Assembly (NCBI GenBank): GCA_020634115.1 | Contig: JACKCH010000010.1 | Coordinates: forward strand, 186,001 to 250,000 | DNA length: 64,000 nt | Direction of reading: 5' to 3' | Origin: Anaerolineaceae bacterium | Lineage (GTDB): Bacteria > Chloroflexota > Anaerolineae > Aggregatilineales > Phototrophicaceae | In this document: positions 7,846-16,811 of the stretch, in pieces | Layout of the letters: each line of letters begins with the position of its first letter | How positions within the stretch are numbered: position 1 is the first letter of the stretch | Notes under the pieces: model-generated | The model's input: the letters and a program-made list of their open reading frames with translations, nothing else | Database searches by the model: none | What the model was told of the DNA's origin: nothing | Position numbers and translations under genes: made by a program

Positions 7846-8871
7846 TTGCATTACAACCATTCGGTTACAGACGAATACGAACAATACGAAGACCAGTTCA
7901 ATCCGCTCCATACAGACCGCCAGGCCCGTCGCAAACGGAAGCCGAGGCTCACCCACACGCCGAAGAAGGCCGTTCACGAGATTGTTGACGAACTTGCGGA
8001 CGAAACTGCCGAACTGGAAGGGGGCTTCAACACGACCTACCAGCCCTCTCGCTATGAGGAAGGCTGGTTGCTGAATTCGCTGCGTCCCTTCTATGAACTG
8101 CACTTCATTCATGACGTGCTGGCGCTCGTGAAGGGGGGCAAAGAAGCCAGTGTCTACCGCTGCGCCGCGATTTTGGATAACGGTAACGCCGAACCGCTGC
8201 TGGCCGCTAAAGTGTACCGCCCACGCATGTTCCGCCAACTGCGGAATGACGGCCTGTATCGTGAAGGCCGGGGCGTGCTTTCCGCTGAGGGGCATGAGGT
8301 GATCGAACGGGATCGTCGCACCCACCGGGCGTTGAAGAAGAAAACCGCGTTCGGCTCGCAGGTGGCGCATACCTCGTGGCTGATGTACGAGTTCACGACC
8401 TTGCAGCAGTTATACGAGGCCGGAGCCGCCGTACCCAGGCCGGTCAGCGCCAGTGAAAACGCGATTCTGATGACCTATTACGGTGATGAACAAATCGCCG
8501 CGCCAATTCTGCATCAGGTGCGGCTGGAAGCGGACGAACTCGCCCCACTGTTTACGGAAGTGCTGCGGAATGTGGAAATCATGCTGCAACACGGGCTAAT
8601 TCATGGGGATTTGTCGGCCTACAACATCCTGTACTGGGAAGGGGCAATCACGTTGATTGACTTCCCGCAGGTGACGGGCTGCCACAGCAACAGCAACGCC
8701 TACATGATTCTGCAACGCGATATCGAGCGCATCTGCCAGTACTTCGCCGGGCAGGGGTTGGAACGCGACCCGGCCACGATCATGAATTACCTGTGGAAAC
8801 ACTATGTGGAACGCCGTCCGCAGGATGTCGAGGCCGATCTTTCGGTGCTGCTGGCGGAAGATGAGGGGTAG
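7846..8871 (+). CDS. RIO-type serine/threonine protein kinase
   Basis: 341 residues from a TTG start, with AGAGGG nine bases upstream. After a basic, disordered first 60 residues the RIO kinase core follows. It has a nucleotide loop KGGKEASVY (97-105), the ATP-binding Lys in AAKVYRPRMF (K122), the catalytic loop HGDLSAYN (253-260) and the metal loop IDFPQ (D272). All catalytic residues are present, so an active enzyme is expected. RIO proteins act in ribosome maturation in archaea and eukaryotes; the bacterial role is poorly known. The gene stands alone behind a long structured leader and is closed by a 15-bp hairpin. Confidence 0.92.
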   Translation: MHYNHSVTDEYEQYEDQFNPLHTDRQARRKRKPRLTHTPKKAVHEIVDELADETAELEGGFNTTYQPSRYEEGWLLNSLRPFYELHFIHDVLALVKGGKEASVYRCAAILDNGNAEPLLAAKVYRPRMFRQLRNDGLYREGRGVLSAEGHEVIERDRRTHRALKKKTAFGSQVAHTSWLMYEFTTLQQLYEAGAAVPRPVSASENAILMTYYGDEQIAAPILHQVRLEADELAPLFTEVLRNVEIMLQHGLIHGDLSAYNILYWEGAITLIDFPQVTGCHSNSNAYMILQRDIERICQYFAGQGLERDPATIMNYLWKHYVERRPQDVEADLSVLLAEDEG

Positions 8872-8886
8872 GGGAGTGTGGCAAGT

Positions 8887-8926
8887 AATCCGGTTGCAGA
8901 CCATAGGTAGTGTCTGCAACCGGATT
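8887..8926. terminator. 15-bp hairpin between convergent genes
   Basis: AATCCGGTTGCAGAC and GTCTGCAACCGGATT form a perfect 15-bp stem with a loop of ten bases. A short T tract follows on the plus strand. It probably ends the RIO kinase transcript and may also stop the converging one. Confidence 0.75.
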
Positions 8927-8951
8927 TCTGACAGTTATTTATGTTGAGATG

Positions 8952-11480
8952 CTATCCACCCGGTACAAAATGACTGGCGTTGAAGACTTCAGGCATCGGT
9001 GCAGCAGTCGGCTGTCCTTTACCGTTGGCAACCGTGAGCGTCCAGTTCGTCATCGTGCAGTTGTCTGGGTCACTGTGCTGGTTGGTGTTGAAAATAATCA
9101 GATAGGCCGATGAGAAGGACGTAGTATCCACTGTACCACTCATCCCCAGATCAAACGCCTGCGCACTGCCGCTGGCCTGATTAATGCCAACCGCAACCAG
9201 TTTCAGGTTTGGTTGGTCAATCGTGAAGGTATATGTGCCGGGGACATTAATCTGGAGGTAGTCCGCGCCCAGTTCTTCCACGCCAGAGTAGCGGGGCGTG
9301 GTCACGCCGAACGAGTTGATTTTACCTTCCAGCCGCACCCGCCCCCGGAATTTACCTGCCAGGTTATAGTCCATCAGCAGATTGCGAATCGCATAGCGCA
9401 GCGCCACATCCTGTGGTGTGGTGCCAAGTTGGCTGAGGAAGAGATAAAAGGCATCCATCCCCTCGTAATCTGCGAAGTCCACCCACATCTGCTTGATGGA
9501 TTCTGCCCCGTAATCGCGGGCGATGTTATCAATCAACAGCCATTCGGCATAAATGCGGTTGCTATAGTCCGGGTTGTCCGGCGTTGCGCCGATGCATAGG
9601 TCGGGATACTCGAACAGGTCTACTACGTAGGGTGTCGCGTCCTCATCCTGCGTGAAAGTCTGGGTTTCCATCCAGGTGGAGGTCGCCTCATAGACCCAGT
9701 TCACGGCGTCGTTCAGGTCATACCCAAACTGGATACCGTGATGAAACTCGTGCGCTGCCGTGACACGCATCGCCGGGCGCGGGGTGGGGTGGCCGTTGAA
9801 GTCGTTATCCAGCACCAGGAAGCTGTAGGCCGCCCAGGTTTCCTGATGGGCCGAATTCGGGTTATCCCCGATCACACCGCCGGGCTGGGCAAAGCCCATG
9901 ACGCCTTCGGACAGGGTTTCCATCAGGTAGACATCAAAACGGGTGTCGCCGCCTTCGCCACAGTCCGAGGGCGGCAGCGGCCAGCCCATTTGCTGGGTTT
10001 CGATCTGTAAGACCTGCTCCATCGTGGTTTTCACCGCGCCGACGAATTCGTCAGTGACCCGATCCTGTCCCGAAGTCGTATAGTGGATGATAAAGTTGGG
10101 CGATTCCTGGGTAAATTCCGGCCCGCTCAATTGCGGGCGTTCCTGCGCCGTCAACTGGTCACAGGAGGCGGCGGGAGTCCGGTCATAATCACCGACGGTG
10201 ACTTCCTGCCCGGTGTAAACGCGGGCAATCTCCGCGCCATTATCCCGTGCCGTGCCGCCCAGGACATCCGGTGCGTTGAGGCCGATCACCATACGGAAAC
10301 TACCGCTGACATCACTGCGGCAGCAGTCGGTGATGGCGATACTGTAGTCGCCGTCCGCCGGGATGACGAATTCCAGCGCGGAGTTGACATTGGACCCTTC
10401 GGCAATATCGTCATTTCGGGCGAGTTCCTGGTTGAAGTCAATATCCCCGACCACAATCATCGTGTCGAACTCGTTCGATTCGGCGTAAATATAAAGGACT
10501 TGCCCGGCTCGCATCCCATAGAGATCATAGAAGTTGTACTCGGTTTCCGGGCTGACTGCGCCGGTAAATTCCTGTACCTGTCGGTCAGCCGCGCCGAAAT
10601 TGCCGGAAACGGTAGTTGCTGGTGCGGGGTTGTAGGGGGTAGCGATCTGCGCCCCGGTATCAGCCCCGCCGCCGTTGAGGATGGCAGGCGCGTTATACCC
10701 AATCTGCAACTCAAAAGTGCCGGATGCGCTTTCGTCGCAGCAGTCCAGCACGGCGATACTGTAATCGCCGTCGGTGGGGAAGGTGTAGGATAACGCCGCG
10801 TTGTAATTCCCACCGCTGTCATCATCTTCCGCGTAGACTTCGGTGCAATCAATGTCACAGACGACGAGATACGAGTCGATTTCTTCTGAACCGGCATAGA
10901 TGTATATCGTATCGCCGCCGAGCGCCCCAAACAGATCATAATAAGCGTAGGGCGAATCGGCATTCACGCTGCCGGTAAAGGTCTGAACCTCGGCGTCACC
11001 TGTGATAACCGGGGTGGGCGTGGCCGCAATCGGGTTAATATAGCTCGCAAACGCCACGCCGTTGGGAAAAGCCGTATCGGTCAGCACATTGGGGGTATTC
11101 AAGCCCAGAACCACACGAAACGAACCACTGACATCACTGCGGCAGCAGTCGGTAATCGCCACGCTGTAATCGCCATCGGCGGGGAAGGTGTATTCTAAAG
11201 CGGAGTTGATGTCATTCGAACTGATGTCATCGTTGCGGGCGAGCTCCTCACTAAAGTCAATATTCCCCAGCAGAATCATCGTATCAATTTCAAATGACGC
11301 TGCGTAGACGTACAGGGTGTCCCCGGCGTGCATCCCATAAAGATCAAAAAAAGCATATTCGGTTTCTGGGCTGACATTCCCAAAGAATTCCTGTACCGCA
11401 GTGCTCTGTGCTGCCGCCGTGCTGATACCGAACGCCAGCACGACCAGCAGCGCCCCAAAATAACGCCCCATCAATCGCAT
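8952..11480 (-). CDS. secreted metalloprotease-like protein (HEFHH) with three PPC-like repeats
   Basis: 842 residues from the ATG at 11480, chosen because AGGGAG lies upstream and a clean signal peptide follows (cut after TAAAQ). Three repeats of about 110-130 residues come first, each with YDLYG(M/A)xAG, a central acidic turn and DGDYS(V/I)A plus a CC pair. They resemble bacterial pre-peptidase C-terminal domains. The second half contains HEFHH at 577-581, as in MXAN_6640-like putative metalloproteases, with a downstream EATSTWMETQ helix that may supply the third ligand. A C-terminal beta domain ends the protein. An extracellular zinc hydrolase is likely, but activity is inferred only. Confidence 0.82.
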   Translation of the reverse strand: MRLMGRYFGALLVVLAFGISTAAAQSTAVQEFFGNVSPETEYAFFDLYGMHAGDTLYVYAASFEIDTMILLGNIDFSEELARNDDISSNDINSALEYTFPADGDYSVAITDCCRSDVSGSFRVVLGLNTPNVLTDTAFPNGVAFASYINPIAATPTPVITGDAEVQTFTGSVNADSPYAYYDLFGALGGDTIYIYAGSEEIDSYLVVCDIDCTEVYAEDDDSGGNYNAALSYTFPTDGDYSIAVLDCCDESASGTFELQIGYNAPAILNGGGADTGAQIATPYNPAPATTVSGNFGAADRQVQEFTGAVSPETEYNFYDLYGMRAGQVLYIYAESNEFDTMIVVGDIDFNQELARNDDIAEGSNVNSALEFVIPADGDYSIAITDCCRSDVSGSFRMVIGLNAPDVLGGTARDNGAEIARVYTGQEVTVGDYDRTPAASCDQLTAQERPQLSGPEFTQESPNFIIHYTTSGQDRVTDEFVGAVKTTMEQVLQIETQQMGWPLPPSDCGEGGDTRFDVYLMETLSEGVMGFAQPGGVIGDNPNSAHQETWAAYSFLVLDNDFNGHPTPRPAMRVTAAHEFHHGIQFGYDLNDAVNWVYEATSTWMETQTFTQDEDATPYVVDLFEYPDLCIGATPDNPDYSNRIYAEWLLIDNIARDYGAESIKQMWVDFADYEGMDAFYLFLSQLGTTPQDVALRYAIRNLLMDYNLAGKFRGRVRLEGKINSFGVTTPRYSGVEELGADYLQINVPGTYTFTIDQPNLKLVAVGINQASGSAQAFDLGMSGTVDTTSFSSAYLIIFNTNQHSDPDNCTMTNWTLTVANGKGQPTAAPMPEVFNASHFVPGG

Positions 11481-11562
11481 GAGTATCTCCCTCTTGGCTT
11501 GACGAAATAGAACTATAGCTTTCATTATAGGGGGATTTGCATATTAGAGTGTGAAAAAAATG

Positions 11563-11596
11563 AAAAAACGCAACGCCGGAATCAGGTGATTCCGGC
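11563..11596 (-). terminator. terminator after the Asp-rich small protein
   Basis: GCCGGAATCA and TGATTCCGGC form a 10-bp stem with a two-base loop. On the minus strand it is followed after six bases by six T (11563-11568). Confidence 0.75.
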
Positions 11597-11629
11597 ATCT
11601 TCCAACGAGGTAATAGCTTCTAGGGGAGG

Positions 11630-11788
11630 TTAATCGTCGTCGTCATCGTAATCATCATCATCGTCATAGCCGTCGTCATCGTAATCATCATAGTAGCCGT
11701 CGTCATCGTAATCGTCGTCGTCAAAGTCGTCTTCGTCCTCGAAGTCTTCCGGCCCGGCAGAATGGTGGAATCGCGTATTGGGTGACAT
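11630..11788 (-). CDS. 52-residue Asp/Tyr-rich acidic protein
   Basis: An ATG at 11786-11788 has GAGGAG seven bases upstream. The frame ends at 11630 and a terminator follows, so the unit looks like a real small gene. After a 13-residue neutral start (MSPNTRFHHSAGP) the rest is almost only Asp with regular Tyr, Gly and Phe, in the pattern DDDDY and DDDGY. The net charge is extreme. Such tails bind divalent cations or basic proteins, but no function is known. Long GAC/GAT runs make the region look like a repeat, and the other frame (Thr/Met-rich) is its shadow. Confidence 0.7.
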   Translation of the reverse strand: MSPNTRFHHSAGPEDFEDEDDFDDDDYDDDGYYDDYDDDGYDDDDDYDDDDD

Positions 11789-12083
11789 AACCACTCCTCA
11801 TGAAATATGATTGAAGCAGATAACCTGCAAAATAATCCAAACTCCCTGTTGTCTGGGACAATCATCAGGATTTCGCCTGGATTGCCCATTATTATACTGC
11901 CAAACCCCAGTTTGAAACATTCGAAAGTCGCAATTAAAAATGCTGAATCCAGTGCCCTGAGTAAACGCCGGAAACCGGAGAAATACACAAAAAGTCCCGC
12001 CGACGGGACACGAACAAGATCATTTACAGGGCGCAGCAGGAGCGCACATTGGCGCTCCTCTACAATCCCCCTGGTGTTGCGGT
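11789..12083. other. gap with two hairpins
   Basis: No gene seen. It contains the terminator at 11989-12009 and a second hairpin at 12038-12059 (AGGAGCGC / GCGCTCCT, loop ACATTG). The second resembles the GGAGCGCAC...GGCG word at 27676 and is probably a distant member of the palindromic repeat family. Confidence 0.45.
11989..12009 (-). terminator. terminator after the holin-like gene
   Basis: GTCCCG/CGGGAC stem with a four-base loop (11994-12009), followed on the minus strand by five T. Confidence 0.7.
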
Positions 12084-12494
12084 TTAATGCCGGTCAATCG
12101 TGATGACGTTCGGGTTGCGTTTGCGCTTGTCTTTGTCCTTGTCTTCCGGCTTCAGGATGCTTTCCATAATCATGCCGAGGATACCCATGACGATCCCGGC
12201 GAGAACCGCCCAGCCGAACCCGTCAATTTGCAGCCGGGCCGGAATCAGGCTGGCGGTCAGCATCAGCATCAGGCCGTTAATGACCAGCAGGAACAAGCCT
12301 AGTGACACGATCACCGCCGGGCAGGTAAGGAAGATCAGAATCGGTCTGATAATGGCATTCACCACCCCAAACACCACCCCGATGATGAGCAGCGTGCCGA
12401 TGTCATTGTTCGCCACATGCACGCCGTTCAGCAGCGATGCTGTGATGGCGATAGCAACCGCATTAATGATGACCCGGATCGCAAAATTACGCAT
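12084..12494 (-). CDS. phage holin family IV-like membrane protein (YvlD type)
   Basis: 136 residues from the ATG at 12494; an upstream GTG adds nine residues but the AAAGGCAGA ribosome site favours the shorter form. Four hydrophobic segments (about 7-25, 34-52, 56-80, 90-112) contain the family landmarks IGVVFGVVNAIIRP and LGLFLLVINGLMLML. A highly charged Lys/Asp C-terminus (PEDKDKDKRKR) is cytoplasmic. The family is named for holins, but most chromosomal copies are small membrane proteins of unknown role, often linked to envelope stress. It stands alone here, which argues against a phage origin. Confidence 0.85.
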   Translation of the reverse strand: MRNFAIRVIINAVAIAITASLLNGVHVANNDIGTLLIIGVVFGVVNAIIRPILIFLTCPAVIVSLGLFLLVINGLMLMLTASLIPARLQIDGFGWAVLAGIVMGILGMIMESILKPEDKDKDKRKRNPNVITIDRH

Positions 12495-12580
12495 GACTCT
12501 GCCTTTCTCGTGTTTAGTCACTCCATGAACCTATACCAGACAATACGCAGCGGCGGGCAGAAAGTTTCGTCTTTGTCAGA

Positions 12581-13348
12581 CTACAAATCCAGCAGCGCCA
12601 CCAACAGTTGAAAATACTGCCATTCCGCGAAGCGGGGCTGTGGGCCATAGGATAGTCCCGCCGGGAACGTGTCATCCTCCGGCGTGCCGGGATGCACCAC
12701 GATTTCAATCACCCCATCCAGGCGGTTGAGTAGGGAAACGAGCTTTTCCGGTGGATAGGACTGCCAGTACCGTAAAAGGACGATATAGTCCGGCACAAAC
12801 ACGCCTGACGGCGCAGAATTGGTGTGAGATTTCCACTGTAAAAAGGGATTGAACGGTAATACGGTGGATTGCAGGCGGTGCGCCCGAACCCTGGTCACGG
12901 AAAACCGCCCCGCCAGGTGATAAACCGCCGCGCGCAGTGCGGGCAAAATGTGAAAGTGCATGTGGGTCGTCAGGTGGTCGGGAGTAAGCCCCATCCCCAC
13001 CAACGTTTCAACCTGCGCCAACAGTTCGGCCTGAACCCACTCCCTGAAAGCACGATTCGCCCGGAAACCCCGCATAAACAGGCTCTTTCGAGAGCGGAAC
13101 TGGCCGTCTGCACGGAGATAACCACCGGATGGGTGCGTGCCGGTCAGTGGGAAACCATCTGTCAGATTCAGATGAACGCCAGTTGGGATGGCGTGTTTGT
13201 TGAAAAGCTCGACAGCATGGGGCGCAGCAGGAAAATTTGCCATGACGCTGGCCTGAACCGGGATGCCTTGCTCGTACAGGTCGAGCGCCGCGCGGTTGAT
13301 CCCTTCGGACAAGCCGCAGTCATCGCAGGTGAAAATGTATCGCTGCAT
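12581..13348 (-). CDS. ChbG/HpnK (YdjC) family carbohydrate deacetylase
   Basis: 255 residues. The metal-site motifs of the YdjC family are present in order: the Asp pair in TCDDCGLSEGINRA near the N-terminus, GVHLNLT at about 58-64, the His cluster THMHFH at about 128-133, and VHPG near 218. These enzymes remove acetyl groups from N-acetylated sugars such as chito-oligosaccharides or hopanoid glucosamine. The substrate cannot be told from the sequence. There is no signal peptide, so it acts in the cytoplasm. Immediately downstream (minus sense) is the holin-like gene; upstream lies a decayed gene end. Confidence 0.9.
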   Translation of the reverse strand: MQRYIFTCDDCGLSEGINRAALDLYEQGIPVQASVMANFPAAPHAVELFNKHAIPTGVHLNLTDGFPLTGTHPSGGYLRADGQFRSRKSLFMRGFRANRAFREWVQAELLAQVETLVGMGLTPDHLTTHMHFHILPALRAAVYHLAGRFSVTRVRAHRLQSTVLPFNPFLQWKSHTNSAPSGVFVPDYIVLLRYWQSYPPEKLVSLLNRLDGVIEIVVHPGTPEDDTFPAGLSYGPQPRFAEWQYFQLLVALLDL

Positions 13349-13381
13349 ATTCCGCGAATCTCCTGTTTCCTGATTGTGGCT

Positions 13382-13471
13382 TCATTTTACTGGCTCCTGC
13401 CGCAACCGCTTATAGAGTGCGATGTATACGCCAAAGAAAAAGCAGCAGACCAAGCGGGCGCTGGCTAAAGG
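13382..13471 (-). pseudogene. C-terminal remnant of a GT87-like membrane protein
   Basis: Read on the minus strand this short frame ends in ALYKRLRQEPVK and a stop. The intact gene at 15375-16616 ends in ALYQRLRQEPVE. About 25 residues can be matched, then a TAG (13472-13474) breaks the frame. DNA identity over the match is only moderate, so it is an old paralogue remnant rather than a fresh duplication. The intact gene and this remnant flank the low-GC propeller gene in the same orientation. Confidence 0.6.
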
Positions 13472-13619
13472 CTAGTATCAACTTGGGCTAACCAGCAAAT
13501 AAGCCGCGCTAGGCGGCTTTTGGGCTGATTTCAGACTCTCTCGGGCACTTTGCTTATCTGTACACATGAGTAGATTCAAAGCCTACTTGCTTTACCCAAT
13601 CAAGTCCGGCGATAAATGC

Positions 13620-15221
13620 CTAACAATACGGCAATGCGGTATCATTACAAATGAGCGGTATCCATGTGTTTCCTTGCGGAACTAATGCTATAGCAGTTGC
13701 GTTGCTGCCCGTCGACACAATCTCATCAGTGGTGAGGCGCACTACATCTCCACCCTGAATTGGCACACTGTAAATGTCTGAGACGCGCGCGAATTCCTGA
13801 TCAAGTATGTATATGGCATATTGACTATCGGCTGTAATGGTAACAAACACATTGAAATCACGACTTCCAGGCCGATCATTGAGTTGTACAACGTCACCAC
13901 CGTTTAGGGAAACGCTATAGACACCTGGGATGTTATTTTGATCTTCGGCTGCAAACACAAGGAAGCGGCTATCCGGGCTGATTACTGCAATGGGTTGTGC
14001 CCACCGTTTTTCTTCACTGTATGGTAGCGAATCGCTAAGTGGGCGAAGGTTATCAGGTGTTAATTGGATGGGCTCGCCGCCATTGATATCAACAATGTTA
14101 ATGGCATGTGAGTATCCGGGAAGTGGTATCATATAGAGTACTCTTGAATTGTCAGGCGCGATTGAAAATCCCTCTATATCATTGACTTCAGCAAGGAGTA
14201 TGGTATCGCCACCAATCACTGACGCAGAATATAAGTCTCCTTGGTTACCTACAAAGACAACGCGTTGACTATCGGATGTGATATGAAAGCGGGTCACACG
14301 TGCGGGTATTCCTTCACTGAGTTGAACTGCCTCACCGCCCGAGATAGGCACACTAAATAGATGGCGCCGTCCCTCAAGATTGCCATTAAATATGACATGC
14401 TGTCCATCGGGAGTGATTTGAAAACGTTTTGGGATATAACGATTTCCGAGATCAATCCCGGAAGATAGCGGTATTGCCTCACCACCTTGAATAGAGACGG
14501 CAAAAAACTCAAACACGTCATCGAAGTTCTGGTCAGCCACATATACAACTTCTTCTCCTGTGGGGCTTAGTACAAATCCGACCACACTTCCCCCGGCGGC
14601 TAATCTCGGATTTAGCTGAAGCGCCTCACCGCCCATAATGGGTATTTGGAATAGATTATAACCACCATGACCGTCTGAATCTTGAAAAATCACGTAATTG
14701 CTATCGGGAGTAACTTCAAAGTTCTCCAGAATTCCACTACCTTCATAGATAATTGTCCCCGCTCCGGTATCTGAAGAGGTCGTAATTAATATGTTCATTG
14801 ACCCGGCAGTAAAAGTGCTTCCCCTCAGCACAACATTCTGACCATTTGGGCTTATCACGTATCTCCCCCGACCTGATCGGGTATTAGGCTGGCTCATTAC
14901 AACTGGATCAGATCCATCTAGGTAAGCATGTATAACCCCTGACATCTGGCCCGTATAGTATATAGAGTTGTTATCAGGACTGTGCACGAAGGTATGATTC
15001 GAAGTCTCGAGTTGGTCATTCGTAAGTTGAAGCGGCCCGTTACTTCCGTTCACATTCACGGTGTATATGCCCGATGTGCGTGGGTTACTCATATCAACAT
15101 GGTTGAATACAACATATGTATCAAGGCTCTCATCCTGGGCCAGGACAAAGTAACCTGTTATTGTCAGACCAACAACTAATATCAAGAACATAGAAATCAC
15201 GCGAGACAATTGATTCAACAT
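13620..15221 (-). CDS. secreted TolB/PD40-type beta-propeller protein
   Basis: 533 residues with an N-terminal signal peptide or anchor (hydrophobic about 9-27, then VLAQ). The body is a string of about eight 45-residue repeats of the form ISPDSRFLVFAA...YSVxxxGG(D/E)xxQL, the PD40/TolB propeller pattern. It should fold as one or two beta-propellers outside the membrane and act in binding rather than catalysis; the partner is unknown. Third-codon positions are much richer in A and T than in every neighbour, which suggests recent transfer. The C-terminus has a Cys pair (LICNDTALPYC). Confidence 0.85.
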   Translation of the reverse strand: MLNQLSRVISMFLILVVGLTITGYFVLAQDESLDTYVVFNHVDMSNPRTSGIYTVNVNGSNGPLQLTNDQLETSNHTFVHSPDNNSIYYTGQMSGVIHAYLDGSDPVVMSQPNTRSGRGRYVISPNGQNVVLRGSTFTAGSMNILITTSSDTGAGTIIYEGSGILENFEVTPDSNYVIFQDSDGHGGYNLFQIPIMGGEALQLNPRLAAGGSVVGFVLSPTGEEVVYVADQNFDDVFEFFAVSIQGGEAIPLSSGIDLGNRYIPKRFQITPDGQHVIFNGNLEGRRHLFSVPISGGEAVQLSEGIPARVTRFHITSDSQRVVFVGNQGDLYSASVIGGDTILLAEVNDIEGFSIAPDNSRVLYMIPLPGYSHAINIVDINGGEPIQLTPDNLRPLSDSLPYSEEKRWAQPIAVISPDSRFLVFAAEDQNNIPGVYSVSLNGGDVVQLNDRPGSRDFNVFVTITADSQYAIYILDQEFARVSDIYSVPIQGGDVVRLTTDEIVSTGSNATAIALVPQGNTWIPLICNDTALPYC

Positions 15222-15374
15222 AAATCCCCTCCTTCACCAATCAGATCAAAAACCTCTTCAACTTGTGTTCAATAGAGTTTGACTACCCAAGAACCATATC
15301 ACTTGGGGCTAACACCTAGCGGAAAGCGCATAAACCTTTCGAACAGGTGTTTAGCGATTATAGCACAGCTCATC

Positions 15375-16616
15375 TTACTCCACCGGCTCCTGCCGTAACC
15401 GCTGATAGAGCGCCACGCAGATACCCACCAGCAGCGCGGTTCGGGCTACGACCAGCAGCGCGAAGGGCACGACCAGCGACTCGGTAATCCTCCCGCCGGT
15501 ATCCCCGGTGCGGATAAACAGGAACGGGTATTCGGCAAACGTCACCAGACTCAGCATGACTGCCACCAACACACCGTCCCGCGTGGGAAAGCACAGCAGC
15601 AGCAGCGGGATAATCTGCGCTAACCACTGCGGACTCCAGCCCTGCGCCTGGATGTAGAAAATCAGCAGCGTGATCGCCACAAACGCCACCAGCCCCTTGT
15701 CATCCAGTCGCCGCGCCCGCAGAAACACGAACACGCCAATACCCGCCGCCACGCCCAACCGCAGCCAACCGGGAATCACCGCCGGGTTTCCCTGGGTGAC
15801 GCCTGCCAGCGCCGGATCGCCCCGGTCTTCCAGCGGGCCAAAATTGCCGGTGCGATAGTTGCCATCCAGCAGCGCCCACACGGTTTGATACGACGCTTTG
15901 TTGAACTGCGCCGTCAGGGAAGGCAGCGTCATACTCGCATTCCCCGCGAATAGGGGCAGATAGACCAGCGCGAACAGCCCAACCAGCACCGCCGTATAGC
16001 GCCCCGCCTGTCGGGTGCTGCGGAAGCGCCACACCGCGCCCAGGATCAGCGCCGGGGTGAATTTCGTCAGCGCCCCCACTGCCGCCGCCACCGCCGAACG
16101 GGTTTCATGCCCTTCCAGCAGCCACCACACGCCCAGCAGTAGCCAGAAGGCCACCATCCCCTCGAATGTCCAGAAGGTGAACACCAGCGGCGCGACCAGC
16201 AGCGCATAGACCCACGCCAGCGCCAACCCGGTATTCGCCCCGTGCAGCCGCGCCCCGATCTTGCGAATCAAAATCAGGTTGCCGGTGTCGAACGCCAGCA
16301 GCAGCAGCCCCAACACCAGCGCGAACCCGGCATAATCCCGCTGTATCTGGTAGATGCCCACCGTCAGGAACGACCAGACCGGCGGGAACTCGCTCCACCA
16401 GTCGGCGAACGGCGTCCCCAATGTGTCCGACAGCGCCGCGATGTGATAGTACGTCTGGTAGTCGCCACCGACGGTGATACCGCGTTCGCCCGCCGGGGTC
16501 AGCAGCGGTTGGTGCGTCATCATCAGCATCAGCCGGAACGCCACGAACAGAATCACCAGCAGCCGGAAATCGCCTAGCAGCCCGGTGATGGTGAGGGGGG
16601 AGGTGTTATTTTTCAT
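15375..16616 (-). CDS. GT87-like polyprenyl-sugar membrane transferase
   Basis: 413 residues from the ATG at 16616, with AGGGG upstream; an earlier ATG lacks a ribosome site. About ten to twelve hydrophobic helices. After helix 1 a loop holds GGDYQTYYHIAA and then WWSEFPPVWSFL, like the acidic first loop of GT87/DUF2029 mannosyltransferases. Further on, GALTKFTPALIL matches the conserved K-F/W-x-P region of that family. A lipid-linked mannose donor is usual for the family; the acceptor is unknown. The next gene upstream on the same strand (16812-18269) is a related multi-pass protein, so both may serve envelope glycan assembly. Confidence 0.8.
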   Translation of the reverse strand: MKNNTSPLTITGLLGDFRLLVILFVAFRLMLMMTHQPLLTPAGERGITVGGDYQTYYHIAALSDTLGTPFADWWSEFPPVWSFLTVGIYQIQRDYAGFALVLGLLLLAFDTGNLILIRKIGARLHGANTGLALAWVYALLVAPLVFTFWTFEGMVAFWLLLGVWWLLEGHETRSAVAAAVGALTKFTPALILGAVWRFRSTRQAGRYTAVLVGLFALVYLPLFAGNASMTLPSLTAQFNKASYQTVWALLDGNYRTGNFGPLEDRGDPALAGVTQGNPAVIPGWLRLGVAAGIGVFVFLRARRLDDKGLVAFVAITLLIFYIQAQGWSPQWLAQIIPLLLLCFPTRDGVLVAVMLSLVTFAEYPFLFIRTGDTGGRITESLVVPFALLVVARTALLVGICVALYQRLRQEPVE

Positions 16617-16665
16617 CGTATCGCCCCTGTAGCAATAATTCCCTGGTAGGGCGGTTGTATAATTC

Positions 16666-16795
16666 ACCCCCTCTAAATCTCCCCCGCCAGCAGGGGAGAC
16701 TTGTTTGCCCTGCTAGATCGGCTCCCTCCCTGTTTTCGGGCGACTGAGACGGGAGACCTACGTCCCCTCGATGGAGGGCTGGGGAGGGGTAAGAG
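16666..16795. repeat. dispersed element, copy A (40-bp core at 16666-16705)
   Basis: The core ACCCCCTCTAAATCT...GACTTGTT is repeated in opposite orientation at 45623-45662 with only two differences in 40 bases. It contains its own CCCCCGCC/GGGG palindrome. The copy continues into a GC-rich tail ending in GGAGGGCTGGGGAGGGG. The 195-base gap holding it has no gene. Confidence 0.75.
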
Positions 16796-16811
16796 AAGGA
16801 ATTGTGAGTTT

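Noticed and set aside
10083..10793. 236-residue plus-strand frame inside the protease-like gene
   Set aside because: Complement of the three repeated domains; composition and lack of a start signal mark it as a shadow.
11620..11988. 122-residue minus-strand frame rich in Thr and Met
   Set aside because: It is the out-of-frame reading of the Asp-codon runs of the 52-residue gene and has no ribosome site of its own.
12084..12494. Holin-like protein as a sign of prophage
   Set aside because: No other phage gene is near; this family is common as a solitary chromosomal membrane protein.
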